Shown here in pieces: positions 12,604-21,062 of a DNA stretch of 64,000 bases. Position 1 is the stretch's first letter. Every line of letters starts with the position of its first letter. Source of the DNA: Planctomycetota bacterium. GTDB taxonomy: Bacteria; Planctomycetota; J058. The position numbers and the translations under genes were made by a program. The stretch lies in NCBI GenBank assembly GCA_019636275.1, contig JAHBXY010000029.1, positions 1-64,000 on the forward strand. The letters run 5' to 3'. A model generated the notes under the pieces. The model ran no database searches. It had not been told where the DNA came from and saw only the letters and a list, made by a program, of their open reading frames with translations.

Positions 12604-13840
12604 TCACGGACGGGACTGGAGGGGGCGGACGAACTCGACGCCCCGGTAGCTGAAGCGCACGGCCGAGCGGGTCACGGCCACGACGACCAGGTCCTCGTGC
12701 GCCTCGCCCGTGCGCGGGTCGACGATGCGCTCGCCCTCGGCGTGCACGCGGTCGTTGACGATCGCCTTGCGCGGCTCGCCCGGCGGCGGGAGGACGATCC
12801 CCGTGACGACGAGGCGCAGCGCCGCGATCGTCTGGCCCGTGCGGGCGCGCTCGCCGATCGCGCGCGCCCGCTCGACGACCTGGCCGGCCGCGCGGCGCGC
12901 GTCGGCGCGGTCGACGCCCTCGAGCCGCCGGGCGAGGGCCTCGAGGGCCTCGACCTCGGCCAGCGCGTCGGCCCAGCGCCCGTCGTCGAGCGCCGCCCGC
13001 GCGGCGCAGGTCGGCGTTGCCCTGCCGCACGAGCACCCGCAGGCGGGCCGCCGCGAGCACCTCGGCCGCCTCGCCCAGCCGCGCCTGCGCGGCCCGCAGC
13101 TCCTCCTCGGCGACGGCCGGCGCCAGGCGCCGCAGCAGGGCGTCGAGCTCGCCCATCAGCCGCTCGACCGCCGGCAGGTCGTCGGCCCGCGCGCGCTCCA
13201 GCAGCCGCGCGAAGAGCGCGTCCAGGTCGGCCCGCAGGGCCGCGAGGTCCAGCCGGTCGTCCCTCTTCTCCTCGCCGGCGGTCGCATCCTCGTCGCGGAC
13301 CAGGGCCGACACGAAGGGGTCGTGCGGCGCGGTCGCGGTCAGCTCCTCGCCGCGCGCCGCCCGCAGCGCTCCGAGCACGAAGTCGGGCCGGCGCAGGAGG
13401 AGGCGCAGGGGCGACGCCTCGGGCTCCGCGGCCAGGTCGCGCAGGACCAGCCGGCCGGCGCGCGCGGCCGCGAGCAGCAGGTCGCTGGCCTGGGCCGTCT
13501 GGCCGGCGCGGGCGCGGAGGCGCGCCAGGAGCGGCAGCGCCTCCACGTGGTCGGGGCGGCGGCCGAGCACCTCGAGCAGCGCCGCCTCGGCCGCCGCCGC
13601 GTCACCGCGCGCCGCCTGCGCCTCGGCGTAGCGCACGAGCAGCCGCGGCTCGTTCGCCGCCAGCCCCTGCGCGCGGAGCTGCTGGAAGGTGGCGACGACG
13701 TCGTCCCAGCGCTGCACCCGCGCCGCCTCCTCGAGGCGCGTGCGCAGGACCAGCTCGAGGTCCGGCGGCGACTCGTCGGCGCGGCCGTGGGCCGGGGCAA
13801 CGGCCAGGAGCAGGGCGAGCAACGAAGCATGGCGGTGCAT
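12604..13840 (-). CDS. Periplasmic TPR protein, interrupted by one frameshift
   Basis: Begins at ATG 13840 (GGAGGGATCGCC in front) with a signal peptide, MHRHASLLALLLAVAPAHG, followed by TPR-like helices to about residue 275. Near 13010 the frame is lost, but the neighbouring frame continues perfectly: RWADALAEVEALEALARRL, then a beta-rich C-terminus with KAIVNDRVHAEGERI and VRFSYRGVEFVRPL, ending at 12604. That ending resembles the C-terminal periplasmic segment of GspB/PulB-like secretion accessory proteins ('aiIngr...Gd.i......V.l.y.G'). The clean continuation argues for a sequencing indel or very recent mutation. Function is unknown; secretion-system assistance is speculative. Confidence 0.6.
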
Positions 13841-13927
13841 GGCGATCCCTCCGCCCGCACTACGGAGCCCTCCCCTCGGCCCGAAATCCCCGCTCCGCGC
13901 GCCAAGGCGCACTCACGACCGCCTACC

Positions 13928-14149
13928 GTGCTGCTGCCGCACATTCGCAGGGCGCCGCATCTGGCCGCCGTTCGGCAGCCGCACCCCTCGGGCCCGGGCG
14001 TGCGCTCGCCGCACCCTGCCGTGCGGCGGCCGCACTCGGCCGTGCGGCGGCCGCACTCGGCCGTGCGGCGGCCGCACTCATCGGACCCTGAGCGTGCGCG
14101 CGCCGCACTCTGCCGTGCGCTCACCGCCCCTGTCGTGCAGCAGCCGCGC
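13928..14149. repeat. Helically phased array of palindromic 15-mers
   Basis: Eight to nine copies of an inverted-repeat 15-mer with consensus GTGCGGCnGCCGCAC start at 13928, 13970, 14000, 14021, 14042, 14063, 14094, 14115 and 14135. Start-to-start distances are 42, 30, 21, 21, 21, 31, 21 and 20 bp, all close to whole numbers of 10.5-bp helical turns. Three central copies are identical; the outer ones are degenerate. No genes overlap. The array lies 380 bp beyond the 3' end of the ParA/RHH operon and about 90 bp upstream of the minus-strand TPR gene, so it could be a centromere or an operator. Confidence 0.8.
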
Positions 14150-14403
14150 TCGCCCAACGACCTCTGGTCCGCCGCCCACCGCACTCTCCTGTGGGTGATT
14201 GCGGCTGCGGTCGACGCTCGCGCGCGCGCACTCGCACTCGCGTCAAGAGCGGTCCATCCGGGTCTCGACTGCGCCTCAGCGCGCGCATTGGAATTGAGCG
14301 TCGACCGGGCCCGCTTCTCCCCAACCGCCGCCGTTTCGCCGCCGTCGAGTCTGGCCGGCGCCCGCCCCCGCGTCAGAGTGCGCCCCCGGCATGGAACCGC
14401 AAG

Positions 14404-14522
14404 CGAGGCGAGGCCGCGGAGGACGAGGCGAGGGGGGAGCGCGCGCGGCCGGTATCGATCGCCGGATCCTAGCGGCCGCGCGCGCCCCCCCTCGCCCGGC
14501 ATCCGCGGCCGCAGCCGTCGAT
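14404..14522 (-). repeat. Dispersed hairpin repeat, copy C
   Basis: Read on the minus strand, this begins with CGACGGCTGCGG 6 nt after the TAG stop of the second RHH gene. It then forms a 23-bp stem with one bulge around TAGGATCCGGCGATCGATAC, and ends in the CCTCGTCCTCCGCGGCCTC tail. Orientation matches the upstream gene, as for copy D. Confidence 0.8.
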
Positions 14523-14526
14523 GTAC

Positions 14527-14817
14527 CTAAGCAGCTTCTTCGTGGGGCAGCCGGGCGCGGTGCTGCTCGACGTAGGCGGCGAGCAGGCGCTCGACGACGC
14601 GGCGCTGCTTCACGCCCTGGATCGTGCACAGCAGCTTGAACTCGCGCGCCAGGTCCTGCGGCAGGTCGAACGAGCACTTGCGCAGGCCGGCGGTCGGCTC
14701 GCCGCCGTCGCGCGGCGGCTCGAAGGCGGCGGCGGCCGCGGCCTGAGCCCTGCGCTGCGCGTCGGTGCGCGGCGGCGGGACGGCGGTCATGAGCTCGTGG
14801 AGCACCCGCTCGTTCAC
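14527..14817 (-). CDS. Ribbon-helix-helix-like protein 2 of ParA operon
   Basis: A 96-residue protein from GTG 14817; its GTGA start overlaps the stop of the upstream RHH-like gene, so translation is probably coupled. Residues about 1-45 are polar and Ala/Pro-rich. Residues about 48-85 contain CSFDLPQDLAREFKLLC and RRVVERLLAAYV, which fits the beta-strand, helix, helix pattern of MetJ/Arc-type DNA-binding proteins. The same pattern in the neighbour (LPxDLAxxFxxLC...RVVExLxxxYV) shows they are paralogues. In type Ib partition systems the small ParB/ParG-like partner of ParA has this fold and binds the centromere; that role is inferred here. Confidence 0.6.
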   Translation of the reverse strand: MNERVLHELMTAVPPPRTDAQRRAQAAAAAAFEPPRDGGEPTAGLRKCSFDLPQDLAREFKLLCTIQGVKQRRVVERLLAAYVEQHRARLPHEEAA

Positions 14818-15185
14818 CGCGCGCCCCCCTGGGCCAGGCCCAGGATCACGTAGGAGCGCACGAGGCCCTCGACCACGCGCGCCGGATCGACCGCGCGCAG
14901 GGCGCAGAGGGTGCGGAAGCGCACGGCCAGGTCCGGCGGCAGCGCCAGGGGGTCCTGCCGGGGCGGCGCGTCGGCCAGGTGCGGCAGCGGCGGGGCCGGC
15001 CGGCGCACGGCGCCGCTCGGCCGCGGCGTCGTCGGCGCCCACGGCGCGTCGGCCGCCGGGCGGCGCAGCGCCCCCGAGGCGGGGCCCAGCGCCCCGCCGA
15101 ACAGCGGGTCGTCCTGCGGCTCGACGACCCCCGCCATGCTCCGCTCGTACTCGCGCACCAGCGCGTCCATCGCCCCCACGCTCAC
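14814..15185 (-). CDS. Ribbon-helix-helix-like protein 1 of ParA operon
   Basis: A 123-residue protein; its start GTG 15185 overlaps the parA-like stop in a GTGA arrangement, and its own stop overlaps the next start in the same way. The first ~75 residues are a Pro/Ala-rich, probably disordered arm (ParG- and ParB-like partners use such arms to stimulate the ATPase). Residues about 82-118 carry LALPPDLAVRFRTLCALRAV and ARVVEGLVRSYV, the RHH-like DNA-binding pattern. An internal ATG (15170) is an alternative start. The RHH call is by pattern; direct family membership was not testable. Confidence 0.6.
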   Translation of the reverse strand: MSVGAMDALVREYERSMAGVVEPQDDPLFGGALGPASGALRRPAADAPWAPTTPRPSGAVRRPAPPLPHLADAPPRQDPLALPPDLAVRFRTLCALRAVDPARVVEGLVRSYVILGLAQGGAR

Positions 15186-15823
15186 GCCGCCTCCTCCCTG
15201 CGCCCCACGCCGAGCACCTCGAGCACCTCGTCGGCCAGCCCGGCGACCTCGTCGTCGGCCAGGCGCCGCGCGCCGCGCGGCAGCGCCCCCAGGCCGGCCG
15301 CCCCCATGCGCCGGTAGACCGAGCGCTCGAGCAGCCACGTCTGCGACACCGACCAGCCCAGGCGGGCCAGCGCGGCCAGGAGCTCCTTGCTCGCCGGCTC
15401 GCGCAGGTCGATCTTGTTCGGCACGATCAGCGCCCGCGGCAGCCCGCCGCGCAGCTCCTGCGCGCGGCGCACCTGCGCCAGCGTCGCCGGCAGCGTCCTG
15501 AGGTCGAACGCCGAGGGCGCGACCGGGATGATCGCGTGGTGCGCGACCGAGAGCGCCGTGTTGAACTCGAGCCCGATCCCCGACGGCAGGTCGAGGAGCG
15601 TCAGGCCCGGCGCCGCCGCCAGCGCCGGGAACTCGGGCGGGCGGACCTCGACCGCGACCGGCATGCGCCCCTCGGCGCGCTCGGCCACGGCCGCCAGCGA
15701 GGCCTGGCGGTCGCCGTCGCACAGCCGCAGCGGCACGCCGAGCGTGGTCAGCCGCTCGGCGAGCAGCGCGGCGACCGTCGTCTTGCCGACGCCGCCCTTC
15801 TCCGACGCGAAGCACACGAGCAT
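15182..15823 (-). CDS. parA: ParA-family (small, type Ib-like) ATPase
   Basis: A 213-residue ATPase with the deviant Walker A motif KGGVGKTT at residues 9-16 (signature Lys of the ParA/MinD class), a Walker A' region LCDGDRQAS, and Walker B-like LTLLDLPSG. There is no N-terminal helix-turn-helix and the length is short, as in type Ib partition ATPases. The start is fixed by GGGGAGGTCGCCC-ATG. It leads a three-gene operon with two RHH-like proteins, all joined by 4-nt overlaps. ParA ATPases position plasmids, chromosomes or protein clusters by gradients on the nucleoid. Whether this one segregates DNA or positions another cargo cannot be told from sequence. Confidence 0.85.
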   Translation of the reverse strand: MLVCFASEKGGVGKTTVAALLAERLTTLGVPLRLCDGDRQASLAAVAERAEGRMPVAVEVRPPEFPALAAAPGLTLLDLPSGIGLEFNTALSVAHHAIIPVAPSAFDLRTLPATLAQVRRAQELRGGLPRALIVPNKIDLREPASKELLAALARLGWSVSQTWLLERSVYRRMGAAGLGALPRGARRLADDEVAGLADEVLEVLGVGRREEAA

Positions 15824-16049
15824 CGGGCGACCTCCCCCCCCGGGGCGATGATCGGTCGGGCGGCCCCGTGGCCTTGAGGGGGCGCAGGAGGGAAGGAGGG
15901 AAGGTGGGGTGACGCCGCCGCCCCCGGCCCGCGCCCGGCCCTTGCGGCCGCGCGACCTGCCGCGTCGACCGCCCCGTCACCGCCGGGTGGCCGGTTGGCA
16001 GGGCGCGGTCGCCTCGTACAGTCCTTCGGGGGGCGATCGGCGGAGGGGT

Positions 16050-16900
16050 GTGAGCGCGACCGGCTGGCAGGTGTGGGACCGGGACCGGATCGTCGACGTG
16101 CGCAGCGCGAGCGGCCTCGTGCTGCTCGTCGCGGGCCGCCCGCGGCGGCGGCGGGCCTGGCGCGACGACGACGCGGCGCTGGCCGCCGAGGCGCGCGCGG
16201 AGCGGCTCGTGGCCCTGGACGCGGGCTTTCCGGGCGAGTTCCGCCTGCGGGTCGGCCGTCACGCGCCCGCGGCGCCGCCCCGGCGTCGGCGCCCTGCGCT
16301 GCGGCGCCGGCGGCGCGCGCGCGCGGGCGACGAGGCCCCGCTCGAGGGCGCCGGCGCCGCCTGCCGCTGCTGCTGCCGCGCGGCCGCCTGCGGGTCGAGG
16401 TCCGCGCGCCCGCCAGCGACGACCCCGAGGCGCCCGACTTCGTCCTGACCCTGTCGCGCCTGGGCGCGCAATACGCCCCGCCGCTGCCGGCGGGCGTGCT
16501 CGACCCCGCCTCGCCGCCCGCGCCCTCGAGGGCTGCGACGGCGCGGGGCGCGTCGAGGCGCGTGCGCGCCTGCAGGCGTCGCTGCGCGCCGCCGGCGCCG
16601 ACCCGGCCCGGCGCGCGGGCTTCGACGCCTACCAGTTTCCAGTGTGCCCGCGCGACGCGCGGGCCCTCGTGCTCCGCGCCGGGACAAAGCGCGAGCAGGG
16701 CGACCTGGGCCGGGCCCTCGACGACGTGTGGCGGGCCACGGTCGTGGCCCCCAACGACGGCGCGGCCTGGGCGGCGCTCGCCGACCTGCTGCGCGCGCCG
16801 CCGGCAGCGCGCCGAGGCCGCCCGGTCAGCGCGCGCCGGGCGCGCGAGCTCGGCGAGGCCGCCCGCGGGCGGCCGCGTCGGCGCGCCGCCGCCTCCTGAG
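16050..16900 (+). pseudogene. Frameshifted gene, unknown function
   Basis: Begins at GTG 16050 after CGGAGGGG with VSATGWQVWDRDRIVDVRSA, good coding sequence for about 75 residues. It then continues in a second frame (GRLRVEVRAPASDDPEAPDF, 16384-16510), and in a third (ARARLQASLRAAGADPARRA, then a TPR-like YQFPVCPRDARALVLRAGTK stretch to about 16795). At least three frame changes are needed to read it through. Each segment has typical local codon use, so the ancestral protein was about 280 residues. I do not recognise a family. It lies upstream of the similarly damaged DUF4303/propeller gene. Confidence 0.5.
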
Positions 16901-16907
16901 GCCCTTC

Positions 16908-18230
16908 ATGGACTCCGAGCTGACGACCGCCCTGCAGGCGGCCTGCCGGGCCGCCTTCGACGCCGCGCGCCGGGCGCGGCCCGGCGAGCGCTTCTACGCC
17001 TTCGGCCTGTGGTGCGACGGCCGCGACCTCTTGCCCGCGGCCAGCACCGAGGAGGCCCTGCGCGGGCTCCCGGCCGTCGCGCGCTGGCGCCCGGCCCTCT
17101 GGTCGCTGCTCGGCGCGCGGGGCCGAGCATTAACTTGCCGTCCGGACGCGCCTGCGCGGCGCGCTCGCGGTGCCGCCCGCGCGCGCGCCGGCGCCGGCGC
17201 GCTGCGCGCGCTCGACGAGGAGGGGCGCTTCGGCCGCGACGAAGAGCGCGCGGCCGTGGTCGTGGCCGTGCTCACCGCCGACCAGACGGCCGAGGAGCTC
17301 GTGGGCGTCGCCCGCGGCCTGAACCCGCCCGAGGTCGTCGAGCGGCTGGCGCGCGAGGTCGGCGCGCGCCCCGACGCGCTCGGCCGCGGCGACCGGACCT
17401 ACGCCGTGCACGCGCTGGCCTGCGCGGGCGACCTCGTCGCGGCGGTGACCGACGACGAGGTCTCGGTCTGGGACGCGCGCGATGGCGCGCGCCTGCGGCC
17501 GGCCCTGGCGCCGCGGCGCTGGCGCTCGCGGGCGACCTCCTCGTCGTGGGCGACGCGCGGCGGGGCGGCGTGCGCCGCGTGCCCGTGCACGGCGACGGCC
17601 TCGAGGATCGACCTCCCGGGCCGCGGCGGGCGTCGGCCCTGACGCTCACCGGCGGCGGCGAGGTCCCGTCGCCGGGCGCGACCAGAGCCCGTGCGCCCGA
17701 CGCGCGCGGCGCGGTCCGCGCCGAGCGGCGCCTGCGCGCCTGCCCTGGCGCCCAGCCCCGGCGGCGATCTCGTCGCCGCGGCCACCGGCGGGCGCGCCTT
17801 GCTCCTCGACCGCGCCACGCTCGCCACCCGCGCGGCGGTCGGCCGCCGCTCCGACGCGCTCGCGTGCGTGGCCTGGTCGCCTGCGGGCGACCTCGTGCTG
17901 GCCGGCGGGCGCGACGGCGCCGGACGCGGGGCGGTCGTCGTGTTCGACGCGCGCGCCGGCCTGGAGCGCGGCCGCCTGGCCGCGGGTGACGGGGTCACGT
18001 CCGTCGCCGCCTCGCCCGACGGCCGCCTGGCCGCCGCAGGCGACGCGCGCGGCGAGGCGCGCGTGTGGGCGCTCCCCGGCGGCGCGGCGCTCGCGCGGCT
18101 CCAGGGGCCGCACCAGGCGCTCACGGCCGTGGCCTTCGGGGCCGAGGGCGACCTCTACACGGCCGGCCGCGACGTCGCCCGCGGGGCGGCCGTGCGCGTG
18201 TGGCGCGCGCCGCGTACGCTGGCGCGATGA
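16908..18230 (+). pseudogene. DUF4303-like plus WD40-like propeller protein, frameshifted
   Basis: Starts at ATG 16908 with a DUF4303-like segment (ELTTALQAACRAAFDAARRA, then ERFYAFGLWCDGRDLLPAAS). After two or more frame changes it becomes a beta-propeller with repeated GDLVAA...VWDARDGARL and GDLLVVGDARRGG units. The last 180 codons (17691-18230) are an intact run of WD40-like blades (VAASPDGRLAAAGDARGEAR, VAFGAEGDLYTAGRDV). The whole would be about 435 residues. The fusion of DUF4303 with a propeller looks unusual. Its TGA overlaps the ATG of the CYTH gene, so the two were coupled. Either assembly indels or real decay could explain the breaks. Confidence 0.55.
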
Positions 18231-18721
18231 CCTCGTCGCCGCTGGAGATCGAGCGCGTGTTCCTGCTCGCGCGCCTGCCCGACCTGCCGCCCGGGGCCGA
18301 GGCGGTGCGCATCGAGCAGGGCTACCTGCCCGACGAGGGCGCCCACGGCCTCGAGGGGCGCCTCCGTCGCGCCACCGCCGCGAGCGGGCAGGTCCGCTGC
18401 ACGCACACGGTCAAGCGCGGGCTGGGCCTCGTCCGCACCGAGGAGGAGCGCGCGCTCTCGCCCGAGGAGTTCGAGCGCCTGTGGCCGGCGACCGCCGGGC
18501 GGCGGCTGGTGAAGACGCGCCACCGCGCGCGCGAGGGCGCGCTCGTGTGGGAGGTCGACGCCTTCGAGGGGCTGGACCTCGTGCTGGCCGAGGTCGAGCT
18601 GCCCTCGGCCGACCACCCGGCCCCGCTGCCGCCTTGGTTGGCCCCGCACGTCGTGCGCGAGGTGACCGAGGAGCCGGAGTTCCGCAACTTCGCCCTCGCC
18701 CGCCGGCTCGGGCAGGGGTGA
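18227..18721 (+). CDS. CYTH-domain triphosphatase-like protein
   Basis: A 164-residue single-domain CYTH (triphosphate tunnel) protein. It starts IEIER at residues 6-10, an E-x-E-R variant of the E-x-E-x-K signature; then CTHTVKRG, EEERALSPEEF, LVKTRHR, VWEVDAFEGLDLVLAEVEL and a C-terminal EVTEEPEFRNFALA, which together line the tunnel in this family. Known members hydrolyse inorganic tripolyphosphate or thiamine triphosphate, or are adenylate cyclases. The Arg in place of the usual Lys is a conservative change. The ATG lies in an ATGA overlap with the propeller gene and 6 nt after a TACGCT hexamer. Confidence 0.82.
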   Translation: MTSSPLEIERVFLLARLPDLPPGAEAVRIEQGYLPDEGAHGLEGRLRRATAASGQVRCTHTVKRGLGLVRTEEERALSPEEFERLWPATAGRRLVKTRHRAREGALVWEVDAFEGLDLVLAEVELPSADHPAPLPPWLAPHVVREVTEEPEFRNFALARRLGQG

Positions 18722-18784
18722 CCGGGCTGGTCCACCTCGGCCGTCGCGCCTGGATCCTTGCCGCCGCCCCGCCCGGGCAGGAGC

Positions 18785-19810
18785 ATGCCGGGCGTGACCG
18801 ACGCCGCGCCGCGCCTCCTCATCGTCGCCGCCTTCGCCGCCGTCTACCTGATCTGGGGGTCGACCTACCTGGCGATCAAGGTCACCCTCGAGACGCTGCC
18901 GCCGCTCGCCGCCGGCGCCGCGCGCTTCCTCGCCGCCGGGGCGGCGCTCTACGCCTTCGCGCGGCTGCGCGGCCACCCGGCGCCGGCCGCGCGCCACTGG
19001 CCGGGGATGGCGCTCGTCGGCGGCCTCCTGCTCCTCGGCGGCAACGGCGGCCTGAGCTGGGCGCAGCAGCACGTGCCCTCGGGGCTGGCCTCGGTGATCA
19101 TCGCCAGCATCCCCCTGTTCGTGACGCTGATCGAGGCCCTGCGCCCGGGCGCCGACCCCCGCGACCGCCCCGGCGTGACCACGTTCGCCGGCGTCGCCGT
19201 GGGCTTCGGCGGGATCGCGCTGCTGGTCACGGCGCGCCACGGCGCGCCGGCCGAGGTCCCGCCGGGCGGCGCGGCCGTGCTCCTCGGCGCCGCCTTCTGC
19301 TGGGCCCTGGGCTCGGTCGGCTCGCGCCACGTGCCGCTGCCGCCGTCGATCCTCGTGTCGATCGCCGGGCAGATGCTCGCCGGCGGCGCGCTCCTGGTCG
19401 TGGCCAGCGGCGTGGCCGGCGAGTGGCCGCGCGTCGACCTCGCCGGGGCGTCCGCCCGCTCGCTCGGCGCCCTGGCCTACCTGGTGACCTTCGGCTCGCT
19501 CGTGGCCTACAGCGCCTACGTGTGGCTCCTGCGCACCGTCGCGCCCACGCGCGTGGCCACCTACGCCTACGTCAACCCGCTCGTGGCGCTGGTCCTCGGC
19601 TGGGGCCTCGCCGGCGAGGCGCTGAGCAGCCGCGCCGTGGCCGCCGCCGGCCTGACGATCGCGGGCGTCGTCGTGATCGTCACCGCGCGCGCCGCCCGGC
19701 CGGCCCCGACCGGCGCCGCGCCCCCGACCGCGCCCGATCCGCTGCCCGACCCGCTGCCCGATCCCCTGCGGCTCGCGCCGCCGGCCCCGCCAGGCCGCCG
19801 GGCCGCGTAG
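18785..19810 (+). CDS. EamA/DMT-superfamily exporter
   Basis: A 341-residue inner-membrane protein with about ten hydrophobic segments in two homologous halves, each an EamA domain: first YLIWGSTYLAIKVTLETLPP, the classic N-terminal motif of YedA/RhaT-type drug and metabolite exporters, then GSRHVPLPPSILVSIAGQML in the second half. The C-terminus has VNPLVALVLGWGLAGEAL, also characteristic. The last ~35 residues are a Pro-rich tail with three tandem DPLP units encoded by 12-nt repeats. ATG 18785 follows CAGGAGC; an in-frame ATG 27 nt upstream is less likely. The substrate is unknown; relatives export amino acids or small aromatic compounds. Confidence 0.88.
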   Translation: MPGVTDAAPRLLIVAAFAAVYLIWGSTYLAIKVTLETLPPLAAGAARFLAAGAALYAFARLRGHPAPAARHWPGMALVGGLLLLGGNGGLSWAQQHVPSGLASVIIASIPLFVTLIEALRPGADPRDRPGVTTFAGVAVGFGGIALLVTARHGAPAEVPPGGAAVLLGAAFCWALGSVGSRHVPLPPSILVSIAGQMLAGGALLVVASGVAGEWPRVDLAGASARSLGALAYLVTFGSLVAYSAYVWLLRTVAPTRVATYAYVNPLVALVLGWGLAGEALSSRAVAAAGLTIAGVVVIVTARAARPAPTGAAPPTAPDPLPDPLPDPLRLAPPAPPGRRAA

Positions 19811-19834
19811 GGCGGCGAGCGTCCCGCGCGCGCC

Positions 19835-20992
19835 TCAGCGCCCAGCGTTGAAGAGGAAGCGGAGCGGCACGTCGACGCGGGCGCGCCAGGCGCGCTCGTC
19901 GTGCGTCGCGCCCGCCGCCTCGTGGTGGGCGAGGTCGCGGGCGGTCCAGCCGGCCGCGCGCAGGGCGTCGCGCATGCGGCGCGTGTCGGGCGCGCCGTCC
20001 TGGCTGGGGCCGGCGGTGCCCGAGTCGAGGTAGAGCCTGGGCCGCGGGCCGGCGCGGTCGCGGGCGGCCAGGTGGTCGAAGGCCGTGCGCCCGTCGGGCG
20101 TCTTGAACCAGAACGACGACGAGAGGCAGGCGGCCGCGCCGAAGACGTCGGGCGAGGCCAGGGCGAGCTTGAACGACACGAGCCCGCCCATCGACGACCC
20201 GAGCAGGGCCGTGTCGCGGGGGCCGGGGCGGGTGCGGAAGCGGGCGTCGACCGCCGGCTTGACCACGTCGCGCAGGAAGGCGCCGTAGCCCTCCCAACCC
20301 GCGCCGTACTCGGCCATCCGGTCGGCGCCGTGCGGAACGGCGACGAGGAGCACCTCCTCGATCGCCCCGGCCGCGGCCAGGCGATCGAGCGCCTCGTCGA
20401 GGTACCAGCCGCCGTGGCCGAAGCAGATCCCGTCCTCGGACCAGACGTTCTGCCCGTCGTGCGCGTAGAGGACGGGGTAGCGGCGCGCGGCCTCGCGCTC
20501 GTAGGACGGCGGCGTGTAGACGAACACCGGCCGCGGCGGCAAGCCCGCCGGCGGCGCCGGCAGGGCGGCCGCCTCGAGCACGTGGAAGGCGCCGGCGCGG
20601 GCCCGCGTGGGCCGGGGGTGCGGGCGCGAGGCGAGGTCGGGCGGCGGCGCGTCGCCGACCACCAGCACCGAGTTGCGGTGCCCGTCGGGCTCTCTGCGCG
20701 GGTTCTTCGGGTCGTGCGTCCAGGCGCCGTCGACGACGAACTTGTAGCGGTAGACGCCCGGGGCCAGGCGCGCCTCGCGGCGGAACACGCCGTCGGCGCC
20801 GCGCGCGAGCGGCCACGCGTCCGGCGCCCAGCCGTTGAACTCGCCCGCGACGCACACGCGGCGCGGCGACGCCGCGCCGGGGTCGAAGGCGAAGGTCACG
20901 GTCACCTCGTCCTCCGCGGCGCCGCCGAGCGCCGCGGCCGCGAGCAGGCACGTGGCCGCGAGCCCCGCGCGGCCCCACTTCGCTGCGGTCAT
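19835..20992 (-). CDS. Secreted esterase with N-terminal CBM48-like domain
   Basis: A 385-residue protein with a signal peptide (LAATCLLAAAALGGAAE). Residues about 28-110 resemble the glycogen-binding CBM48/AMPK-like fold (RVCVAGEFNGWAPDAWPL, APGVYRYKFVVDGAWTHDP). The rest is an esterase D/enterochelin-esterase-like alpha/beta hydrolase: YPVLYAHDGQNVWSE, and the nucleophile elbow LLGSSMGGLVS (G-x-S-x-G), with a terminal GATHDERAW that offers the catalytic His. Such combinations occur in secreted feruloyl and acetyl esterases and siderophore-releasing esterases. It acts in the periplasm or outside; the substrate is open. ATG 20992 follows GAGGAGCGCC. Confidence 0.87.
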   Translation of the reverse strand: MTAAKWGRAGLAATCLLAAAALGGAAEDEVTVTFAFDPGAASPRRVCVAGEFNGWAPDAWPLARGADGVFRREARLAPGVYRYKFVVDGAWTHDPKNPRREPDGHRNSVLVVGDAPPPDLASRPHPRPTRARAGAFHVLEAAALPAPPAGLPPRPVFVYTPPSYEREAARRYPVLYAHDGQNVWSEDGICFGHGGWYLDEALDRLAAAGAIEEVLLVAVPHGADRMAEYGAGWEGYGAFLRDVVKPAVDARFRTRPGPRDTALLGSSMGGLVSFKLALASPDVFGAAACLSSSFWFKTPDGRTAFDHLAARDRAGPRPRLYLDSGTAGPSQDGAPDTRRMRDALRAAGWTARDLAHHEAAGATHDERAWRARVDVPLRFLFNAGR

Positions 20993-21050
20993 GGCGCTCC
21001 TCGTCCGGGCGCGTTTGTAGCACGGGCTGTCCCCGGTCGGACGCACCCGC

Positions 21051-21056
21051 TATGCT
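21051..21056 (+). promoter_or_regulatory. TATGCT -10 box, leaderless start of PilZ gene
   Basis: TATGCT ends 6 nt before the ATG at 21063, leaving no room for a ribosome-binding site. If it is the -10 element, transcription starts at or next to the start codon. A weak TGTCCC lies 17 bp upstream. Confidence 0.5.
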
Positions 21057-21062
21057 CCTTGC

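Noticed and set aside
13928..14149. CRISPR array
   Set aside because: Repeats are palindromic 15-mers 5-6 bp apart with no unique spacers, and there are no cas genes.
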